From Gonium pectorale (lineage: Eukaryota; Chlorophyta; Chlorophyceae; Chlamydomonadales; Volvocaceae): a DNA stretch of 64,000 nt. The stretch spans positions 2,421,653 to 2,485,652 of the forward strand of contig LSYV01000006.1 of assembly GCA_001584585.1 (NCBI GenBank). Direction: 5' to 3'. Position 1 is the first letter of the stretch. Each line of letters begins with the position of its first letter. Positions 11,115 through 45,840 of this stretch are shown piece by piece. The translations under genes were made by a program, and so were the position numbers. The notes beneath the pieces were generated by a model that was not told the origin of the DNA, did not search any database, and saw only the letters and a list, made by a program, of their open reading frames with translations.

Positions 11115-12782
11115 GCGTGGTGTGGAGAGATTGCAGCAGTGGGCGCGTGCTTAAGCCGAGCGACGGAGGAGCTCCGCGCTGACATGTTCGGTAGTTGCGC
11201 ATCCAGGCAATTCGTTGAGATGCGCGCGTGTGCGTGTGCGTGCACATCCGGCGAGCGAGCTGGACGCTGTGCTTACAGGGCAAGTATGACTGTCTGTATT
11301 CTCAGAGTCGGTCCAGCGTAGCGCGCATGACGACCCGGGTGTTTTCGGAGAGTGCAGAGCGCGGCGTGCGTTTGGCCTCATCAGGGAAGAGTTGTGCATC
11401 GAGGCAGTGCGCCCACAGGGCCAGAGATTGGTTCTCATTTAGCCCAGATTGCCCCACGCGAGTCACGGCACACCACATGGCGTTTATGCGCCAATCGCAG
11501 TTGGCTTTGCGGCGTCCGTGAGCAACTTGGCGGGGTCCTTGAATAAGGAAGAAATCTTACCTTCACGGACATGAGGTGCGAACCAGCAAGACGGTTTCGT
11601 ACAAGGCAAGGCGGTGGGCAGTCATCCCCATGCGCCTAGCGACAGCATACGGGGCTGTGGGTACGGACGGCGCAGCTCTTTCTCTGCAGTCGTTTTGGTT
11701 ACGCGTGGGCGAAGATCGGTGCAGGTGATTCAACCGGGGTGGGTGGGAGTCAGCTACAAACTAGCGCAGGGCAGGCGGATTGGTACCCGTGTGGCCATGG
11801 CCTCGACGAGAGGAATACGGCAGTGGCCCGCAGGCTATGTCGGCGTCATCGCGCCATTCCGGCAAAAGCAGTAGAAATGGCCATCCGTGCAGGCAGAAAC
11901 AAAGGGGGGGGTGATTGCTGCAACAATGGAGCCACACCTCTACGACCATACACACCCGAAGGTGCGACGTTTGTAGCAGTGCGGGCGGGCGGTACAAGAC
12001 AAGGCAGGCGAGCGACGCAAACGAGCAGGCGCACGCCCCCGCCCCCCGGGCCTGGACGGAACAGCTGACCAGGGAGTTATTTGTCAGTGGCCTGAAGGCG
12101 GTCATAAAAAAGGGGAGCAGTGCAACTTGAGGCCCAGGCCTGCGCAACGCATTGGACCGGCGCAGTATGCGCTGCTGGTCAGCTCCTAAACGAGCCAACC
12201 CACACGCACGCCCAGCACGCCGCACAGCCGACACTGTATTCCCGATCACCTGCGAGGCTACCGCGACCTGCATTGACCTGCATCTCCTTCAACCAGGAGA
12301 GGTGCAACCTTTGATGCGTAGGGTTTTACAGGAGGCCGGCGAGTACTGTAATCACGCCCTCTTGGCGTGTACAGCACGACGACTGGCCGTTGGGTGCACA
12401 TGCACCCCTGGGCGAAGAAGCAGCTGCAAGTCTGCAACCCGGTCACCAAGTACCCGTGAGCGCATGGCCCATTGGCCGCTGCCACTATCAGCCTGCACCG
12501 AAGGTATACTGTACGCTGGGTCCGTTACCCACCAACGTCGGAGGTGCCCATCGATCATGCACCTACTGAAGCACCCCTGGACGTGCGAGGTGCGCACTGC
12601 GCAGTAAGCAACGAAGCCCGACCTGGGCGGTCTGGATGCCGCTCGCTGCGGTGACGGCACAACCAGCGTATTCTATTACTAATACGGCTGCCTTCCCCGT
12701 TTCTGGTTCTCTTTTTTAGTATTAGGTACTAGAGGTATTAGCTTCACCTCTGGGCTGTTTCCCTCTTGACGGGCACCGCTGC
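11115..12782. other. Intergenic, repeat-bearing
   Basis: 3' UTR of the GT61 gene, with a TGTAA at 12347-12351 as one possible but distant polyadenylation signal, followed by non-coding DNA. It holds an inverted copy of repeat A (11931-12062) and a short segment (12686-12716) resembling 17264-17292. No ORF shows family features. Confidence 0.5.
11931..12062 (-). repeat. Dispersed repeat A, copy 2 (inverted)
   Basis: The reverse complement of this segment aligns along its length with 4698-4843. It carries the CTGCTCGTTTGC, TGTACCGCCCGCCCGC and CCTTCGGGTG blocks in the same order and spacing, but lacks the 19-base tandem duplication seen in copy 1. Confidence 0.8.
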
Positions 12783-13623
12783 ATGGGATGCTGCACGATC
12801 CAAGGAATGCTGCAGGCAGCTCTTGTGCTCTACCACAGCCAAGTATTTCCTCATGGCAGGATGCATGCGGCTGTATCTATGACCATCTCGCCGCGGGCCG
12901 TCTCGCCGCGATGGTGGAACGCCGCACCTTTGGGTGTAATTTCGGATGTGGCCATCACTGGTTCTGTTCTACTTTTATTTGCCGGACATACATGCCCTAC
13001 TATGCTCTTCTGCTTCCGAACCGTAGCCCAGAGGGACTTAGCACCCGCCGCCAAAGAACTTCCCGCCGCCGCACACGCCATTAGCCTACCTGGCCTACCA
13101 ACAATTGAGGACTCTTTTTTTCTGTGGCAGGCAAAATTTCCCATGGCCTCCTGCGCAACGCGATCGCTTGATATGTAACTCAGGGTGACCCCGACCCTCG
13201 AGAGTTGCCGTACGCGATGACGTGGGCAATTCATGGGCACGAGGGGCACGCTGAGCCCAATTCAGCTCAATCGTTTGGCCCTGGTTTGGCACTTCACATC
13301 TGATGCCGCTATCGCGTTCAGCGCCCTCGGAGATGGCCTGAAGCGCCCAATCCTGCCCAATCAATTTACTCTAAGAGCTTTAGTGCGGAGCAATCAAATT
13401 TGAGATTAAACTGCCAAAACCCACCAGTTCGCCGGACCTAGTACCCTGCAATCCTAGACAGCATAGGGTTGTACTTGAGCACACAGCTACCACCTTCCAG
13501 CGTTAGGCTTCCCCCCAGCAGCTGCTGCGCGATGTTTGTGTTCGGCATCCACAACACCGCAGCTCCACCTGGACAAGTAACAGTTCACCAGGTGAAGTGC
13601 GACACACCGGGTAAGCTGGTTGG
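12783..13623. other. Unassigned stretch next to assembly gap
   Basis: Open frames exist on both strands (12783-13178 plus; 13249-12851 minus). Neither contains a recognisable domain and they overlap each other. The stretch is less GC-rich than the surrounding genes. It may be part of a mobile element, or the 3' part of a gene that runs through the gap on the minus strand. Confidence 0.3.
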
Positions 13624-14256
13624 NNNNNNNNNNNNNNNNNNNNNNNNNNNNNNNNNNNNNNNNNNNNNNNNNNNNNNNNNNNNNNNNNNNNNNNNNNNNN
13701 NNNNNNNNNNNNNNNNNNNNNNNNNNNNNNNNNNNNNNNNNNNNNNNNNNNNNNNNNNNNNNNNNNNNNNNNNNNNNNNNNNNNNNNNNNNNNNNNNNNN
13801 NNNNNNNNNNNNNNNNNNNNNNNNNNNNNNNNNNNNNNNNNNNNNNNNNNNNNNNNNNNNNNNNNNNNNNNNNNNNNNNNNNNNNNNNNNNNNNNNNNNN
13901 NNNNNNNNNNNNNNNNNNNNNNNNNNNNNNNNNNNNNNNNNNNNNNNNNNNNNNNNNNNNNNNNNNNNNNNNNNNNNNNNNNNNNNNNNNNNNNNNNNNN
14001 NNNNNNNNNNNNNNNNNNNNNNNNNNNNNNNNNNNNNNNNNNNNNNNNNNNNNNNNNNNNNNNNNNNNNNNNNNNNNNNNNNNNNNNNNNNNNNNNNNNN
14101 NNNNNNNNNNNNNNNNNNNNNNNNNNNNNNNNNNNNNNNNNNNNNNNNNNNNNNNNNNNNNNNNNNNNNNNNNNNNNNNNNNNNNNNNNNNNNNNNNNNN
14201 NNNNNNNNNNNNNNNNNNNNNNNNNNNNNNNNNNNNNNNNNNNNNNNNNNNNNNNN
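13624..14256. other. Assembly gap (633 N)
   Basis: An unbroken run of N of 633 bases. Anything encoded here is unknown, and open frames reported across it are artificial. Confidence 1.
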
Positions 14257-14586
14257 GGCATCAGGCGGCCCGCGGCCTCGAGCATTGCCGTGAGCCTTGA
14301 TAGACAAGTCCAGCAGGCTGCTGTCCTCCTCGTCGCACTCGAGGTCCAGTTTTTGCCGGACAATCGCCTGAAAGCGGCTCGACCGTGGGCTCGACGCGTA
14401 GCGCGCGAGCTTGGAGCCCTTAGGCAGCTCGTGAAACTTGTCTACAAGCTCCTTCTCGGCTTGCCGGCCACCATGCGCAGAGAACCAGGACTCGTAAGCT
14501 TGCCACAGGACCAACGCGTCGCACATTTGCAGCAAACGTTCCTTACCCCCAAAATATCCCCCATGCCAGCGGTCCGCCATTGACAA
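14257..14586 (-). CDS. Partial hypothetical ORF truncated by the gap
   Basis: On the minus strand, from a Met at 14586 an open frame runs 110 codons into the N gap without a stop. It reads as ordinary protein (mixed composition, many Lys/Glu/Leu, AYESWFSAHGGRQAEKEL, then an acidic ECDEEDSS cluster). Its codon use is plausible but less GC3-biased than the neighbouring genes. No family is recognised. It could be a genuine gene exon or part of a transposon-encoded protein. The continuation in the gap and the left flank cannot be reconstructed. Confidence 0.35.
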
Positions 14587-15469
14587 ATTACATATCCTGG
14601 CGTGACATCCCTCTCCGTCATCGAGCTCCTTCTGGGCTTAACATGTGGTGTACCCACCGCCTACCCACCACTACCCGGCCCATGCTTTACTAATGAGTGG
14701 CCTCCAACCCTCTGTATCGATCCTTAGCCTAAACAGTCTAAAACAGTCTAAAGCGCGAGTTCTCGTACGCCGCATGGCTTCATTTCGCTAGCCCCTTTGT
14801 GTTGGTTCTACGGCACTGTACCCACAAGCAACTTTGCACTGGGCTTGAGAAAACCTGCACAGACGGGCCCTCCCGTTTCGGACAGGCTAGCTTGAGCTCG
14901 ACACGATGAACGAGGCCGGTTCACTGGGTGACCAGCGATTATCTGCGTGCGTCGATACCTCTCTAGTGGCAGTCACAGAATCATAGACCAATAGGTATGG
15001 GCGTCGTAGATCAGGAAGGCTAGAAGGACGCCTAGGCTCAGGGGAGGATGACACGGTTTCGGGTCAAGGCTGTGTTTCGCCGGGATGGGGCATGATACGT
15101 GCAGCAGAGCGAGGGTTGCAGCTCACTCCGCTGTTGTTCATGACCGCCACCACGCCCCTGAGCCGACTCCAAGTTACCGACGAGGCAGTCCCTTGGGTCG
15201 GCGGATGTAGTCACGGCCACTTTTTGCACAAGCATAGATGTTATCCAAAGTTGCAACGATCGGGGGCTACATGGAACTGCCGCGGCCTCGACGAAATTGT
15301 ACGGCAAGTTTGGCTCCTACTCCTACTCCCTTGCGAGATACTGTCCCTCAGATCCCACATATAGCTGCCTTGCTGAAGCACTCGAAACGAACCTCGACCC
15401 GGCCAAGACCTCGTTGCTTCTAGAACTACTGTCGCTGCGTGTTGGCCTGTTAAGGAACCCTCTTTAAAA
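14587..15469. other. Intergenic upstream of MBF1
   Basis: No gene seen. It presumably contains the MBF1 promoter and 5' UTR. A short direct repeat (AACAGTCTAA twice, near 14730-14750) is present. An AT-rich CTTTAAAAATG context immediately precedes the MBF1 start. Confidence 0.5.
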
Positions 15470-16356
15470 ATGAATATGAACGGCCAGGACTGGGATCAAG
15501 TAGTTATCAAGAAGAAGGCGCCATCGGGCGCCGCGCTCAAGGATGAGGCGGCCGTGAACGCGGTGCGTGCCGCTGCGTGCCCAGTCGCCACATGGGAAGG
15601 TTCTGATCAGCCAGATCTGCAATGTAGGCGAGGCGACAAGGCGCCGCGGTGGACACGACGCAGAAATGTGGGTTGGTCGCTCGCTCTCAGTGCCAGGCCA
15701 ATCGCCGCTGGGACTGACCACTGGTTTGATGCTTGTGCAGTTAATGCTGGGAAGAACAAACCAGCGCAGCAGACCGTTAGTGGAAAGCCGGCCGCGAAGC
15801 TCGAGCAGGAGACAGAGGACTTCCACCGTGAGTTCCCCGAGCAAGCGTGCTGGCCTGGGACCCAACCGGATGGGCTTTCCCCTCCCCCACACCAGCTTGA
15901 CACCATAGCTATATCTTTCAGACCGACACAGCATACCGGGACGACGCTCATCTGTATGAACTTCCACACGTGCCCGTTCCACAGACGAGCGTGTGTCGTC
16001 CACGCTAAAGCAGCAGATCGTCCAGGCCCGCACGGCGAAGAAGATGACACAGGCGCAGCTCGCACAGGTGTGACGCATCTGGCAAAGCAGAACCAGACTC
16101 TCTAGGCGTTGGCAGCGTGCGTTGTCGGGGCAGTCGGGGAGCGGGTCTCCCGCCGATGAATCTTGCAAGTTTGCGCGCATGCGGAGCAGGCTAGACGGGT
16201 GTCGCTTGACCTCTCGCTGGGACACCACTCGGCCCTCGACAGGCGATCAACGAGAAGCCGCAGGTCATCCAGGAGTACGAGTCGGGCAAGGCCATCCCCA
16301 ACCCGCAAGTGCTGTCCAAGCTTTCGCGGGCTTTGGGGGTTGTGCTCAAGAAGTAG
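15470..16356 (+). CDS. MBF1: Multiprotein-bridging factor 1 (MBF1) transcriptional coactivator
   Basis: Five exons: 15470-15562, 15628-15667, 15741-15827, 15985-16067, 16243-16356 (TAG). All phases match, giving 138 residues, the usual MBF1 length. The N-terminal MBF1 domain begins [11 protein letters not shown] and continues [13 protein letters not shown]...; the 40-base second exon is needed to join these. The C-terminal Cro/C1-type helix-turn-helix (about residues 83-138) contains [20 protein letters not shown] and [15 protein letters not shown], highly conserved from yeast to plants. MBF1 bridges sequence-specific activators and TBP in the nucleus and supports stress-responsive transcription. 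The start has an A-rich context. An in-frame Met two codons downstream is an alternative. The gene is convergent with the dynein gene. Confidence 0.95.
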
Positions 16357-16841
16357 AGCTCGCGCGAGTGGTTCCTTGATGCAAAGCTACTGGAGGCAGG
16401 CGGCAGCGGTGGCGGCGGCCTAGTTTTTAGCGCCGGCCACCACTGAGGATTGCTTTGAGCTGGAAAGCACGTGTTGCTACGCCTCGACGAGCCACGGCGT
16501 TCTCACAAGGCTGTCGAGGGTCTCGGAAGGCCGTGGCTTAGGGTTGTACGCGCACGGTCGCTTTAGGGTATCGCTGTAGGACCTAGGTGAATGTACAGTA
16601 CGTAATCCAAACGTGTACGCCCAGCAGGGGTTCTGCAGCACGGATGTGGAAGCTGAGTGGTGATGAGGAGGAGGCAAATATGACTGCTCTCCCATAATAG
16701 GAGAGCGGAGTGCTTAGGTGTACACACTGATGGGACTAGTTTTTCCCTTGTTCGTGTACTGCTTGGGGCCAGATGGGTTTACTATGCATGATGGAAGGAG
16801 TCCAGCACAACGGAACACGGAGTGTCCGCCGTTGCTGCGCA

Positions 16842-16846
16842 TGTAA
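16842..16846 (+). promoter_or_regulatory. Likely TGTAA polyadenylation signal of MBF1
   Basis: TGTAA about 490 bases after the MBF1 stop, on the sense strand, is the first such motif noticed downstream. Confidence 0.4.
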
Positions 16847-17356
16847 GTTATTCGCTCCCTTGTCGTGGACCCACTTGCACATTGCGTCGTGTGCAAGGAT
16901 GCCCCTAACCAGAAACCAGTAGTTTCAGTTGACAAGTTCCAGCCTGGCGGTTCAGTACCCTCTCTTCACTTCCCGTCCCAGCAAACGCGCCTTGAACACG
17001 CGTGAGCAGCCAGTCACCGGGGTTGGGAGGTCAAGTTTGGAGGCGGTGGTGGGTCGCATGGTGTGGTACAGTGCGGTGTGATGTGGAACAGTTGCAATTT
17101 GAGGTGTGCAGGGGAAACGTAGGTTGGCAGCGCCTGCGAGCGTGACGGTTTCAGGCTGCGAAGCGACCTACAGTGGATGGCAAGCCTGGGGCCCATACGG
17201 CAGCCGCTACATATGTACACTGGTCTTTGTTAAAAACATTACGAGCCACGACAGAACCGTAGAGGCTGCCTTCCCCGTTGCTGGTCCTCTTTCCACGACA
17301 GAACCCCTGCAATGCTTTTCACGCCACCGCGATCCCATCCCGTTCCCTATAACCCT

Positions 17357-17361
17357 TTACA
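17357..17361 (-). promoter_or_regulatory. Likely TGTAA polyadenylation signal of the dynein gene
   Basis: TTACA on the plus strand is TGTAA on the minus strand, roughly 580 bases beyond the dynein stop at 17944-17946. Confidence 0.35.
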
Positions 17362-17943
17362 GCAGCTAGTGTGCAGCACCAAAGTCGTCGTGCCAGTGCT
17401 GCAACACATGTAATAGATTGTCAGGTGTTCAGATTGCGCAACCTGTTTTCAAGGCGCCGGCACACAATACGTCACGGGTCGGCGGAAGCTGTGCACACGC
17501 GCTTGATGTGTCGCCCCGGTGCTGGACCCTTCAGCAGAGCCTCTGACAGCCCGGTAACCATCCCCGCCGTCGCCAATTGCAGACCGTACGGGCATGCCCT
17601 CGTTCGTTGACCGCAGCACGATGCCTCTTCACCACATATTAGCACCGCCGAAGTCAGGGGAGGCCCTCGGTCCCCTGGTCGAAGTCTACTCCCACCTGTA
17701 CCGGTCATCCTTGCCTCCCCATGTGCTTGGTACCACGAGAGCACACTGCTGGTCTGCATGTTTACCCATGTCCCATTTATACAGAGCTATGCATCCGCAC
17801 CCCATCAGTGCACAATGCCGACGCTAGCAGCACGCCTACATGCTCGTGCACTTCTAAGCTCGCAACCGCCGCGCGCACGTCCACATCCTCCCGTGAACTT
17901 CTCCAAAACCGTTCGCAACGCTCCACCCTTTGAAGAGGCATGC

Positions 17944-42678
<24,735 letters not shown>

Positions 42679-43135
42679 CGCGGACTCGACAGACCTTTCG
42701 GTTTGGGTGCGAGCCCCTTGCTCGCCAGCACGGCTACGCCGGGCATTTTGTCTGCTTATCGGTCAACTTAGTGCCTCGAAGTTCATGGTAGCGCTGCTGG
42801 TAGCGTCCGTAATTGATGCAAAGCAAAAGCAAATATTGAGAAAATGATACACAAGGCGTCGAGGCTGCAAGAGAGAAAATACTAAATACGACAATTGCAA
42901 TTTTGGAGCTATGATTGCCAAGCATGAGAGTACTATTGCACCTTTTTAACACAAGCATTGGATGATACTGTAACATATAAGAGTCCTGGCCCTCATTTGC
43001 GCGGCGATGCACCTCACCAGCCTTTCCCCGAAATGCTGAAGTAGACGTGTAGAGGCCACGCGATGACTATAGTGTGTTACAGGTAGTCGCCGATCGGTCC
43101 GTCGCCAACGGCACGTCTCCTGGACTTCGTCGCGC
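42679..43135. promoter_or_regulatory. Probable divergent promoter region, dynein (-) / DPM3 (+)
   Basis: 457 bases separate the proposed starts. The central part (42840-42980) is markedly AT-rich compared with the flanking exons, as expected of a promoter. No individual element is claimed. If the dynein gene has a further 5' exon, it would lie here. Confidence 0.4.
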
Positions 43136-43549
43136 ATGAGGCGGAGCCGGAGGCTTGCAGCCACGGGCGCAGCGCTAATGGTTGTATGGCTGGCTGCCTG
43201 TATGTCCGGGAGCCGGCTAGGGGCTGCGCGCAACGCAGTCGTGCTGGTGCGCCGCTGCACACGTCTGTGCAACTTCCGCGGGGTCGTGGCGCTGATTGTT
43301 CTGCCGTTTTGGTGCCCTCAGGCGCCTGTATGGATGACATGTATGACTGGAGTTTACTTGCTGACCCGTCTCATGCACGGGGTATTCACATTCAAGAGCT
43401 ATCCCACCGCAATTGACGACCTCAAACGGGTGAGCGGCAAGTGGTCGCCTGACGGGTACGGCACACCCGCACCAAGGCACCGGGCTTCCTTATGGTCGCA
43501 GGAGGTCAACGAAGCTCGGCGCAGCCTCGCGGCCATGGGCATCTCCTAA
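43136..43549 (+). CDS. DPM3: Dolichol-phosphate mannosyltransferase subunit 3 (DPM3)-like
   Basis: Two exons, 43136-43429 and 43502-43549 (TAA), joined phase 0 across a GTGAGC...CAG intron, giving 113 residues. DPM3 is a small ER membrane protein that tethers and stabilises the catalytic DPM1 subunit, making Dol-P-Man for N-glycans, GPI anchors and O/C-mannosylation. The model has an N-terminal hydrophobic helix (LAATGAALMVVWLAACM), a second one (around TCMTGVYLLTRLMHGVF), and the DPM3-typical C-terminal coil reading DDLKREVNEARRSLAAMGIS after splicing. Human DPM3 has 92 residues and plant DPMS3 89, so the central Arg/Cys-rich stretch (about residues 25-50) may contain a further unspliced intron; no phase-compatible pair was obvious. 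The conserved C-terminal coil makes the assignment fairly firm. Confidence 0.7.
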   Translation: MRRSRRLAATGAALMVVWLAACMSGSRLGAARNAVVLVRRCTRLCNFRGVVALIVLPFWCPQAPVWMTCMTGVYLLTRLMHGVFTFKSYPTAIDDLKRVSGKWSPDGYGTPAPRHRASLWSQEVNEARRSLAAMGIS

Positions 43550-44157
43550 ACGGCCTTCATCACTAGGCCATAGGAAGATTGCGCTGAAATGTGCTACCAG
43601 GCTAACAAGGACGGGCAGATCGGTGGTACGGTGTTTGGGGATCGGTGTGTTGTATAGGCTAGTGAGGCTGGCGCAGGATCTGGCGTGGCACATGTTGTGC
43701 TTTAGCGCTGTGTACGTCAGTGGCTGGCGGGGGCAGGTAGCAGTGTCTCTCAAACACATTTCGGCACGCATAGCGGCATAGGTCTTGTTGTGCGGCCGAG
43801 CTCTCATGGCATTAAGGTTTTGCGGCACGTGATATTCTTTCCCATTCAAGGAGTCTGTGAGGCGCTAGACGGGTACACGGGTTCCCATCTGAGTGAAGCC
43901 GCAGATGAGTTAATTTTGCAATCTTGCGAACATATATGCAAACTTGCAACCCCGGCACATACATCGTCTCGGAACCGCCGCAAACCTGTTTTTGGATGGC
44001 AATGTCGTATGCGGCTGACTTGCCTTGGGACTGTCACGCCAGATTGCGGGACGTGTATTTCATGCACCTATCCCGGATCTTCTAGGGTTTGATGTCTTAG
44101 CAGGTGGGTGGGAACGCTTGTGCATGTGCGTTCATTGTGCGCATGAGTTGAAACGAA

Positions 44158-44277
44158 ACGACGCATCCGCCGAGCATATGCGCGAAAGTGATGATGTCGT
44201 TGTAGGACCCAGCTCCAGAGACAGTCGAAGGGGTGATGTCCCTGCATGTTAGTTCGGCGGCGACCACCACCGTAGCC
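44158..44277 (+). repeat. Dispersed repeat B, copy 2
   Basis: Matches 3650-3766 in the same orientation with few substitutions and one or two single-base indels. Both copies end at the same point (CACCGTAGCC), after which the sequences diverge. That shared boundary suggests a defined element end. Confidence 0.8.
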
Positions 44278-44454
44278 CCCGATTGCGCATGAGTGCACAT
44301 GCTGAGCTGCAACGAGAACAGTCTGTTTTGACGTATCAGAGCTGACGCTATGAACATGCTTGCTTAGCGCATGTAGTCGCCATCCTATGGTTACTACATG
44401 CCTACAGCATCGAGGGTGTGTTAAGTCATGCGAATGTGCGTGCGTGTTCTCTTT

Positions 44455-44742
44455 CTATGCAGGTTTCTCTTCTTTTTGCGTGTGGACAGGCTGCAAACAG
44501 ACGAGCGAGGCGAGGCAAACAGTCGAGCAGTCTAGCATTCTGGCATTCTAGCCGGCAGCCCAGCAACCCATTGCGCATAGTACCCGCTACACGAGCAGCA
44601 TCGAGGGTGTGTGGATGAGGGCTCGTTATTGATCAGGAGCTTGTAAGCAGTTCCGGATGCATGTCTGTCCTTCACACACTTGGTCGGCAAGCACCAGCGT
44701 AGTGGGTCACTCTACTAGGTGAAAAAAGAGAAACCTGCATAG
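44455..44742. mobile_element. Candidate non-autonomous TIR element (MITE-like), 288 bp
   Basis: The left end CTATGCAGGTTTCTCTT is the near-perfect reverse complement of the right end AAGAGAAACCTGCATAG, giving terminal inverted repeats of about 22 bases (44455-44476 and 44721-44742). The interior (44490-44530) has a GACGAGCGAGGCGAGGCAAA tract resembling the reverse complement of the CTCGTTTGCCTCGCTCGC part of repeat A. A related end motif (TGCAGGTTTCTCATTTTCTT) follows repeat A copy 3 at 54081-54100. No coding capacity. No clear target-site duplication was seen. Confidence 0.55.
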
Positions 44743-45840
44743 GTGCGTCTTTCATTAGTCACTGAAACACCTTCCTGGGGAAGGCTTACTTGCCGACGCC
44801 GGGAACCACTCTTTCCTCAATGACCGACGACAGAAATGACATGCGCCTCGTGCTTGTCTAGTAAGGACGCCTTCTGCACCAATGTCCCACCGTTGCGCTC
44901 CACTTTCATGCGACGCCTTCGTGACGGGACGGGACAGTGAGAAGTCTACCATAACTGATGACCGTAGGGCGGGCTCCCTCTGTCCCTGAAGGTTTCATTT
45001 TCTTTGGAGCACCATGTCCTGCCGCAATATACGCAACAACGTTCAGGATCCCAACCACCGGCACGCCCGGGCGGGAGTGGTGCTCCCGTTGAAGGTGTTG
45101 GACGCAACCAGCGCGAGTGAGGCAGCGTACATCGACGAACTACTTTTGGGGTGCCGGGCCTAGCCCGCTCCCCCCACCCCCAGGAAAACACATCTGGTAA
45201 GGTTGATGTGCCTGCATGCGTGCCCTTTCCCGTGGGCTGTCACAAGACGCGCAAGACCACTCGTGAGGCCGCTTTCCCAACGGTCACGTGACCTAGTGAG
45301 CCTCATGTACGCTGGCATGCCACCGAAATTACCTGTAACCGCAGTGGGGACATCCTAGCAACTGTTTTGTCTTGTGGCCTCAGGGGACTCGCGAATCTGA
45401 AGGCCCGAACCCGTTAGGACCGGCACTGACAGCAACACCCGTGTATTGCAAACACACCGGGAAAGCGTTCTTGGTAACATTCCTAATCGATAAGGGTTTG
45501 AATTGCCTGCGAATGTGTTTCCGCCTTGACGTGTGCTGCACAGCGTCCTCGAGGCCGAGTATTCATACCGGATTCGGCTTTGCGTATACTGGCCTCTCGA
45601 TCCGTAGTAACCCAATACATGCACAAACAATATAACTCTTTACGTAAATAGCGGTCCAATAGAGCATACGCAAGGCAAGGGGCTCGCCACTGGCCGCACG
45701 GCTACCCAGCGTCGCGGCACACCTGCCTACACGGAGGCTGCTCATCCGTTCTGCAAGCCTATTGAGTGCTGGTCGCTGACTCTTGCGCCCAGCTTTCGCT
45801 TTAGTGCGCGCATTTCCACCAAACCCTAGCCCTTAAGACG

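Larger units (their letters stand above)
16357..17943. other. Convergent intergenic region (3' UTRs of MBF1 and dynein)
   Basis: No gene seen. Likely polyadenylation signals lie on both strands: TGTAA at 16842 for MBF1, and TTACA (TGTAA on the minus strand) at 17357 for the dynein gene. A 13-base direct repeat (CCACGACAGAACC) occurs at 17246-17258 and 17293-17305. Confidence 0.5.
43550..45840. other. Intergenic, repeat-rich
   Basis: No gene supported. It contains repeat B copy 2 (44158-44277), a probable short inverted-repeat element (44455-44742) and a 17-base direct repeat (44405 and 44597). The remainder (44750-45840) has only short unconvincing frames. The right end should include the 5' UTR/promoter of the gene beginning at 45841. 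Confidence 0.5.

Noticed and set aside
13469..14300. Open frames spanning the N run
   Set aside because: They are open only because N codons carry no stops.
16357..17943. tRNA, rRNA or CRISPR-like structures in intergenic DNA
   Set aside because: No cloverleaf, rRNA core or regularly spaced repeats were seen here or elsewhere in the window.
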